Shown here piece after piece: positions 16,680-21,635 of a stretch of 21,635 nt of DNA. Source of the stretch: Sphacelaria rigidula. Taxonomy: Eukaryota; Phaeophyceae; Sphacelariales. The notes beneath the pieces were generated by a model. It was given only the letters and a program-made list of their open reading frames with translations. It ran no database searches and was not told where the DNA came from. The position numbers and the translations under genes were made by a program. The DNA is taken from assembly GCA_964200075.2 (NCBI GenBank), contig CAXNAA020000399.1, positions 1 through 21,635 on the forward strand, read 5' to 3'. Within the stretch, counting starts at the first letter, position 1. Each line of letters starts with the position of its first letter.

Positions 16680-17450
16680 AATCTGCCGACGTGGCACTAT
16701 TAGTCGCAATAGTAGTTCCTCCTGCGTTACCACCATATGGCACTATCACAGCGGCCGGTGACTGTACCACAAAACTGCCACGGGGTTGCCGTGGTACCTG
16801 ATATCACGGAAGATCTACGAGAGGCCTGTCGTTGACCGCGGTTCGCCGAGGAACCTGATGCGAACCCTCTTAGATAGTACAACCATCGTCGTTGTCCGCC
16901 GATAGGACGCAACGCTCTGACTGTCGTGTATTTGTGTGTGTATAGTTTCACGGCCGCGGGCAGCACAAAACCACCCGGGAGCTCCACTTTAACAAGAACC
17001 CGAGTCCGAACCCTGTAGCTAGCCGTAAACCTATAGCCATGGACTTACGGTGCGCGTTGGTAGGGTATGTATCCAAGCCACGTTTGTTGGAAGGTGTATA
17101 CTTAGGCTATGCGCGTTGGTAGAGGGTTAAGATCTGCTGTATACCAACATCATGATGTCCCTGTGGATGCCAGCCTTGTGCTACGACAGTATCATGGACG
17201 TGTCACGATACTACCACAAACGCTCTGAAGAATAAATCATGGACTTACTACGCGAAAAATGTTGTCGTGGCCTGTCATGATACTAACGGTACAACCTTCA
17301 CGAGGGTATCAGTAGCACGGCAGTACGGCCATGACATTCTCATGGTCTTATCTTTAAGGCACCGTGAACGGCCATCGCGGCACTACCATGATGACACTAC
17401 CATACCTCTCCATGGTATGACTCATTGTTGCGACTAAACAATTGCACATC
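16680..17450. repeat. Repeat-rich non-coding region
   Basis: Motifs such as CATGATACTA, CACGATACTACCA, TGGCACTAT and CATGGACTTAC recur in both orientations. TTAGTCGCAA at about 16700 and its reverse complement at about 17430 could be terminal inverted repeats, and inner flanks also match weakly (GCGGCCGGTGACTGTACC against a rearranged copy), but no target duplication is visible. A CCACGG...CCGTGG hairpin lies at 16777-16795. Probably a decayed element; no transposase frame seen. Confidence 0.4.
17051..17124. repeat. Two more copies of the GCGCGYTGGTAGRG motif
   Basis: TGCGCGTTGGTAGGG at 17051-17064 and TGCGCGTTGGTAGAG at 17110-17124, matching those at 9301 and 9378. Spacing within each pair differs (about 77 and 59 bp). 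Confidence 0.5.
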
Positions 17451-17556
17451 TTTCACAACCTTGTGCCGATTAAATCGATGTTATGTTAGTCGTTTTCACG
17501 CCGCCGACTATGTGGTATGTTCCGACTTTCCTTCATCATAGGCTGGTGCAACGTTG

Positions 17557-17746
17557 ATGTGGCAGAAGCGCCCGGCGCAGGCTGTGGTCCTTTGGGGTAA
17601 AGCAGCAGAGATGCTGCGAAGTATCCCCAAGGTAAGAAGGGGGAACCTGTCACCTTATTCAGTGGCAGGTTGCAGACTATGCAGTAAAGGATTTTGCACA
17701 AGAGCCCGGTGGATGGCTTGTACACCGTTTGACCATAATGCTTTGA
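17557..17746 (+). CDS. Tiny hypothetical two-exon gene, 50 residues
   Basis: Exon 1 (open from acceptor CATAG at 17541; ATG 17557) reads MWQKRPAQAVVLWGKAAEML and ends at GTAAGA, the best donor consensus here. Exon 2 reads VADYAVKDFAQEPGGWLVHR and TIML, then TGA at 17744. The intron would be only 31 or 37 nt, the shortest proposed, so a frameshift is an alternative. It overlaps the 3' end of the minus-strand gene at 17655-18701; one of the two overlapping blocks may be spurious. Confidence 0.35.
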
Positions 17747-18701
17747 GGCTTTTGTCGTAGGCGTGCATCATGTATCTCACTATACGACCGGTATCAGCAT
17801 CACCGCCGACGTCGTAAGGGGAAAGCCAGTTCAAAGCAAGTGTGCCGAGGCGTGCCATTGTAACATGTTCGCAAGCATCGGGTAAGCAGCTGATCAGCAT
17901 ATTGGAAATATTTGGGTACTTCCGCAAAGAAGACTCAAGTTGATGTACTGTGGTCGCATCAGAGTGAAACGGCGCACAAAATGATGTTAAGTCGCCTTCC
18001 TTTTCCCTACAACCTTCCTTTAATGTGCACCGTCGGAGGCAGGCCGACCCCCGTCAGAGACTGGTTATTATCCTTCGTCTGTCCTCCGCGTTGACAGCCC
18101 TTCAACACTTTCAACAAGTTCCTTCGCTCCTGAGGGAGGGGGCAGATGTTGCACGGCTCATCGTGGACTGGGAACGCTTTCCGAGGTGATACACCGCAGG
18201 CATCGCACGAAAATACAATGCGCATGTCTACTGCGCACAATTCGATACAATCATTATACCAGTGGGACTTTGGAGATCCTAAATACCGCACAACTCAAGC
18301 GGATAACACGTATTAAAACGCTCTTGATCCTGACGCGCGACCGACATATTCAGATCGGGCATCAACCATCAACTAGTGGCGAGGATTGCATGGAAACTCG
18401 GCTGGGCGTTAGTTGCGGTACACGAATACGAGCGCGCCCTGAGGGCGTTTCATTATATGGAAAAGGTGATGCTTGGATCTTGACCGTCTTACCACCAGAA
18501 GGCCTTGTTGGTAAATACGGCATGAGTCAACGCAAAAGTGTAAAGAGCATCTACATCCTCGGCGATGCGTGTTGCAGTATTTCCAGATCCAAGGTACTCA
18601 GAGTGGCAAGTGCGGGTGCGGTCGACGGCTAGGAAATAGAATACACCTGTGGACGTCCACAAATGCTGCTCATCCCAATATTCTACTTGTACGCCAGCAT
18701 G
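17655..18701 (-). CDS. Hypothetical four-exon minus-strand gene, 258 residues, 5' end missing
   Basis: Exons (minus) 18701-18493, 18438-18374, 18278-18011 and 17889-17655 total 777 nt in phase. Introns are 54 nt (GTAAGA...CCTCAG), 95 nt (GTTGAT...TTTAG) and 121 nt (GTAGGG...ATCAG). Exon 1 reads EYWDEQHLWTSTGVFYFLAV, then GSGNTATRIAEDVDALYTF. Exon 3 has two Cys pairs (FSCDACGV and EPCNICP, about 20 residues apart), a possible zinc ribbon or finger, then QERRNLLKVLKGCQRGG. Exon 4 reads MARLGTLALNWLSPYDVGG and SLKALWSNGVQAIHRAL. The third junction is the least sure: the frame before exon 4 also looks coding (SSLRKYPNISNMLIS). Confidence 0.48.
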
Positions 18702-18773
18702 CTACGATCTATTCCCCGATCCTCTCGGTCTCTATCGTCGGCGTTGCGACCGTACACGCTGCTTCCAATATAG

Positions 18774-18917
18774 CTGATCGATCCACACTCCATGATTTAC
18801 GACGACATCGCGACATCATGGGGAGGGAAGGGCGGTTCAGCAGCAAGTCTCATAGGTCTCGGTCGCGGGAAGGAAGCCTTGGCTGCTGCGGCGGCGGCAA
18901 TGTCACTCGCAGACCAG
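18774..18917 (+). CDS. Coding-like exon, 48 codons
   Basis: Acceptor CAATATAG and donor GTACGA flank a 144-nt block in phase 0: LIDPHSMIYDDIATSWGG, then Gly/Ala-rich (SLIGLGRGKEALAAAAAAMS). The minus strand is open over the same bases, also Ala-rich, so strand is not certain. No companion exon could be joined with confidence; one acceptor at 18980 gives only six more codons. Confidence 0.3.
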
Positions 18918-19070
18918 GTACGAATGATGAGCTATCTTGCCAGTGACTCAATTCATCATCATGTGTGAGTTGTACTGCAGTGTCGCGGACATGGCGTGTG
19001 ACACAACGTACGACTACCCCAACTCGGTACCGTATTCGAGTGTTTTCATGGTTTGGCTATATCCGAGCCA

Positions 19071-19268
19071 TCACTCGTGGGGGTGCGTATCAAGGCGTGT
19101 TTTGTCGAGACAACAAATACGTCTTGAATAATCCATTTGCACTTTGATTTTCGTCCACAACACCCACGTTTCAGTTTTATCGAATAATTTTTCTTGTACA
19201 TATCTAAGCCGGATCTGCGAGCAAGTGAGAGGATACGGACCCTCCTGCAATGGCCGATGGTCCAACAT
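19071..19268 (-). CDS. Small hypothetical ORF, 65 residues
   Basis: ATG at 19268-19266, uninterrupted to TGA at 19071. It reads MLDHRPLQEGPYPLTCSQIR, YVQEKLFDKTETWVLWTKI and RRICCLDKTRLDTH. Overlaps by 19 bp, head to head, the plus-strand ORF beginning at 19250. The frame continues upstream of the ATG to 19364. Confidence 0.4.
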   Translation of the reverse strand: MLDHRPLQEGPYPLTCSQIRLRYVQEKLFDKTETWVLWTKIKVQMDYSRRICCLDKTRLDTHPHE

Positions 19269-19508
19269 CTCTGTACTCGTGTACGAAAAGTACACCGCAA
19301 GAAGACACAACGCTTGCACAACCGGACGCCAGAAAATGTGCACAGACACCCACCATCTACACAACAGATTCTTTGTTTGATGGGAATCCGTTCAGTAATG
19401 GATCAGAGACAGGCGCGTGCGTCAAAGTTCACGACCGAAGACCTGTCTTTGCTGACCGTTGGTGTAGGTGTTCGGCGCGCTTTCAACACGTTTCATCGAC
19501 TCTAACAG
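19250..19508 (+). CDS. Hypothetical first exon
   Basis: ATG at 19250 in good context (GCAATGGCC) starts MADGPTSLYSCTKSTPQEDT and continues IYTTDSLFDGNPFSNGSE, then VHDRRPVFADRWCRCS. It ends at a GTATAC donor at 19509 in phase 1; unspliced it runs to 19552. No matching second exon was fixed. Another frame (19194-19505) overlaps and looks less protein-like. Confidence 0.4.
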
Positions 19509-19821
19509 GTATACCTCGAATTACATGCTTTTGTTCAGCAGGGGGGCAGTAGGACTCTTCCATGTGACTGTGTTGGGTTGCGTGCCACACCTTGCCGTCC
19601 GCCCGCGGTAGCTCACGTATCTGCTTCTCTCCCCATCGTTCTCTTTCCATGTATGTATTGACTGACGGTGAATGCAAGTCGCAGTTCGGGGCCTCGTTTC
19701 CACAGAGCTCAGAGTTCATACCCAAAACAGTGTGGCCAAAGTAGACGAATCGCAATCTGTTCCCACTTTTGTTTTCGATTGGGTACGAAGGCGTGTGCTT
19801 TTGCGCGAAAATCGTTTCCAT
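19483..19821 (-). CDS. Hypothetical minus-strand ORF, 112 residues
   Basis: ATG at 19821-19819 to a stop at 19483. It reads METIFAQKHTPSYPIENKSG, then LGMNSELCGNEAPNCDLHS and ERERWGEKQIRELPRADGK. The plus strand over 19672-19788 is also open (MQVAVRGLVSTELRV ... FVFDW at a GTACGA donor), so strand choice is uncertain; the minus frame is the longer. Confidence 0.35.
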   Translation of the reverse strand: METIFAQKHTPSYPIENKSGNRLRFVYFGHTVLGMNSELCGNEAPNCDLHSPSVNTYMERERWGEKQIRELPRADGKVWHATQHSHMEESYCPPAEQKHVIRGIPVRVDETC

Positions 19822-19963
19822 CCGAAGCCGTGTTACAGAGGCCGACCATTTCTAGTTTTCCGTCTCATTTTTTTTTCAGTTACTCCTTGTATCTTTTTCG
19901 CCTCTCTGGTTTCTTCATTTTCTTTCAAGCGAGTGTTTCCTTTCGTTTTGTCCTCGGGCACGT

Positions 19964-20059
19964 CTATCATGTGACTATCATGTGTCATGTGACTATCATG
20001 TGACTATGATGTGACTGTGATGTGACTATGACGTGACTATGACGTGACTACTGTATGAC
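19964..20059 (+). repeat. Minisatellite, 11-bp unit
   Basis: Tandem variants of CTATSAYGTGA from 19964 to 20059, with one irregular copy (CATGTGTCATGTGA) near 19980. Copies drift gradually from ATCATG to ATGATG to ATGACG along the array. Confidence 0.8.
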
Positions 20060-20090
20060 TGGATCCCTGTGGGACCAGTTCTTGTGCGAT

Positions 20091-20126
20091 AATCAATCAA
20101 TCAATCAATCACTTAATCAATCAGTG
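20091..20126 (+). repeat. (AATC)n microsatellite
   Basis: Five pure AATC units followed by an interrupted part (ACTTAATCAATCAG). Confidence 0.85.
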
Positions 20127-20392
20127 CACATCCTGCATGATCTGAACTCGTACAGGTCTTCACAAACAGCGCTTCCATACTGAAGGTTATAAAGGCCATT
20201 TTTTATTTTAGCCGAAGAACTCGAGATTACGCCTTTCCCGTCCTGTACGATGACAAACCAAAATATGACGGAAGCATAATGCACGCGAAACCCAAGTCCC
20301 TGCGACGAGCACCCTGTGCATTCTCCATCAAAGCAATCCTTCCTTCGAACCAGGCTGAATCGACATGAAATCCGTTGACACCCTATTTTCAT
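20117..20392 (-). CDS. Small Cys-containing hypothetical ORF, 91 residues
   Basis: ATG at 20392-20390, uninterrupted to a stop at 20117. It has ten cysteines (for example KDCFDGECTGC and FRSCRMCTD) and a central hydrophobic segment (YASVIFWFVIV). No N-terminal signal peptide is visible. The 5' part is also open in a second minus frame (RVSTDFMSIQPGSKEGLL), so an exon boundary could lie here. Sequence 20393-20586 has no other feature. Confidence 0.4.
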   Translation of the reverse strand: MKIGCQRISCRFSLVRRKDCFDGECTGCSSQGLGFRVHYASVIFWFVIVQDGKGVISSSSAKIKNGLYNLQYGSAVCEDLYEFRSCRMCTD

Positions 20393-20586
20393 CCCCTGCG
20401 GGACTATCCAATTCTCCTTTTTTATTAGGCAAGCCTTGCAGACTGGCGCCTTGTTTCTGAAACATGTGTTTCATTATCGCTGTTATTGCTGTTTCTTTCT
20501 TGATTCCTGCACTACCACCCGGAGCTAAACCACCCCTTGTCGTGCAATCGCGGCAGGGACACTAGGCTTCCCCACCAGCCTCCCTC

Positions 20587-20889
20587 ATGTTTATCATGGA
20601 GACCCGAGATTCTTACCGTCCGATGTTTGCCAGGGTCTGCTTGGGCTACAACTTGCGTGGCCCCACTATCCTCCCCAATGGCAAGGCCTACTTCAATCCA
20701 GTTTCACCCGAACTATTCACCATACCTTCCAATGTCATTACCATTAACATTACCACTTGTGTTCGCGTGAACCCCCCCCCATACCATTGGTGTGGCCCTA
20801 AACGCGAGCGGTGCGTTGCCGTAAAGCTGCGGATGCATCACTTGCAGATCCAGGAATGCCTTCTCCAAAATCCCCGAGGTTCCTCCTGA
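20587..20889 (+). CDS. Hypothetical ORF, 100 residues
   Basis: ATG at 20587 to TGA at 20887-20889. It reads MFIMETRDSYRPMFARVCLG, then ILPNGKAYFNPVSPELFTIP and NVITINITTCVRVN. A C run at 20771-20779 sits inside and could hide a length error; the frame after it (HWCGPKRERCVAVKLRM) is less convincing, and a possible donor GTAAAG follows. The minus strand 20713-20895 is open too. Sequence 20890-21036 has nothing supported. Confidence 0.42.
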   Translation: MFIMETRDSYRPMFARVCLGYNLRGPTILPNGKAYFNPVSPELFTIPSNVITINITTCVRVNPPPYHWCGPKRERCVAVKLRMHHLQIQECLLQNPRGSS

Positions 20890-21036
20890 CCGCACCGAGT
20901 GATCGACAGTTTCTATTCGCTGCCTTTTCCCGGTCCCTTTTCGAGGCGATGACGAAGATTTTCATTTGGTTCGCAAACACATGGTTCTTAAATTTCAGTT
21001 GTGCCTTTCCGCGTGAGAACGCGAATTAGCTCCTGA

Positions 21037-21363
21037 TTAGATAAAAACTCTGGATGTACCGGCTCTGTGGGGTGAATCCACAATTCGAAAACTTTGCGTA
21101 GCAAAAAATATAAGAAGATTCCCTGGCCAAATGACGTTGCCGCCGTCCTCGGTACCGACCACGACCTGCCGTCCCTGCATTAGTAATGACCATGTGATTT
21201 GTCGCCCAAAGCGCGCTTTTCTTCGTATCATTCCGTATGCTCTACCGATACCTTTAGCCAGGTTAGATTTGTGAAAATCGTTGTAGCGGGTAGGTACTGT
21301 GAGAACTTCATAGCGGTGAGGTGACAGTAGATCGCGGAACGTCGCATCGCGCGATAAATTCAT
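21037..21363 (-). CDS. Hypothetical minus-strand ORF, 108 residues
   Basis: ATG at 21363-21361 to a stop at 21037. It reads MNLSRDATFRDLLSPHRYEV, then TRYNDFHKSNLAKGIGRAYG and QITWSLLMQGRQVVVGTED. Its first 18 codons overlap, in another frame, the end of the spliced gene at 21308-21612, so it may be a downstream exon of that gene rather than a separate one. No junction in phase was found. Confidence 0.4.
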   Translation of the reverse strand: MNLSRDATFRDLLSPHRYEVLTVPTRYNDFHKSNLAKGIGRAYGMIRRKARFGRQITWSLLMQGRQVVVGTEDGGNVIWPGNLLIFFATQSFRIVDSPHRAGTSRVFI

Positions 21364-21612
21364 TCAGAGCATTCATTACGACATCCAGATCATCATGCAA
21401 TGAGATCCACAGCACGTCGGAAACAATCCCACGCTTCGAATCTTGACGGCGCTACCCCCGACGACCCCCGACACCAGCGCGTCCACCAACCGCGCCACTT
21501 GCTTCCTGGCCCCACCCTCTTGCCTCTTGTCAGTTTGAGAGAAGGACGAGAGCGAGTGAGCGCGGGGGGGGGCGGAGGAGGGGGGCAGTGGGCGGGGGGG
21601 GGGCTTATCCAT
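21308..21612 (-). CDS. Hypothetical two-exon minus-strand gene, 85 residues
   Basis: Exon 1, 21612-21499, begins MDKPPPRPLPPSSAPP; its proline run is partly translation of poly-C and unreliable. It ends ARKQ at GTGGCG. A 47-nt intron (ending GGGGGTAG) leads to exon 2, 21451-21308, reading KRGIVSDVLWISLHDDLDVV and MNALNEFIARCDVPRSTV, then TGA. Exon 2 is the strongest evidence. Unspliced, exon 1 runs to 21376 instead. Confidence 0.42.
21566..21603. repeat. G-rich low-complexity tract
   Basis: Runs of seven to nine G interrupted by single bases near the window end, the mirror of the poly-C field at 4081-4242. Possible assembly weakness. Confidence 0.8.
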
Positions 21613-21635
21613 TTGTTCCTTGCCTTAGGCGTTTG

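Noticed and set aside
16700-17440. Intact DNA transposon with TTAGTCGCAA ends
   Set aside because: Only about ten terminal bases match, no target-site duplication is visible, and no transposase frame lies inside; listed only as a possible decayed element.
18186-18632. Plus-strand ORF of 148 codons, continuing past TAG codons to 18917
   Set aside because: The minus strand over the same bases gives a better protein and joins in phase across introns, so most of this frame is taken as an antisense shadow; only 18774-18917 is kept as a possible plus exon.
1-21635. CRISPR array, rRNA, bacterial promoter or operon
   Set aside because: No regularly spaced direct repeats with unique spacers, no conserved rRNA segment, and gene structure is spliced rather than operonic.

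Overview
This window is eukaryotic nuclear DNA. Open frames are short, often lack their own ATG, and break off at GT...AG signals. Neighbouring open blocks join in phase across gaps of about 35-220 nt. Several blocks end at strong donors (GTACGT, GTAGGT, GTATGT, GTAAGA, GTGAGC, GTGAGT) and start after CAG or TAG. I see no rRNA, tRNA, CRISPR, bacterial operon or ribosome-binding-site pattern. A short-intron protist or alga is the best guess. I recognise no gene family, so the organism and all products stay unnamed. Gene calls rest on my hand reading of frames, splice sites and phase, not on homology; confidence is moderate at best.

Layout. 1-1335: two fold-back palindromes with no spacer (76-557 and 1183-1332); the second overlaps the end of a three-exon gene. 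1697-3720: the largest model, nine exons and 438 residues, with an acidic Ser-rich N-terminus and Cys pairs. 3721-4260: an exon running into poly-C and a 10-N gap. 4330-5320: plus-strand exons facing a 173-residue minus-strand ORF. 5446-6697: a small ORF and a four-exon gene (163 residues) with an in-frame 21-bp duplication. 6740-8300: short coding-like blocks and diverged repeats. 8532-9600: an ORF followed by degenerate repeats with GGGATATCCC palindromes. 9579-11571: four short genes. 11903-13130: a minus-strand ORF, then a plus-strand gene. 13262-16573: four plus-strand spliced models in a row (143, 98, about 199 and 127 residues). 16574-17550: repeat-rich, no convincing gene. 17557-18920: a tiny plus-strand gene facing a four-exon minus-strand gene (258 residues, 5' end unresolved). 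19071-21612: small ORFs on both strands, a minisatellite, an (AATC)n tract, and a minus-strand gene ending in poly-C/G.

Function. Four models (near 1697, 11047, 14309 and 15755) share clusters of Ser/Thr with Glu/Asp. Three (1697, 17655-18701, 12460-13130) carry paired cysteines that could bind zinc. No pathway or complex can be inferred. In places both strands look coding, or frames stay open past a stop; those entries are marked.
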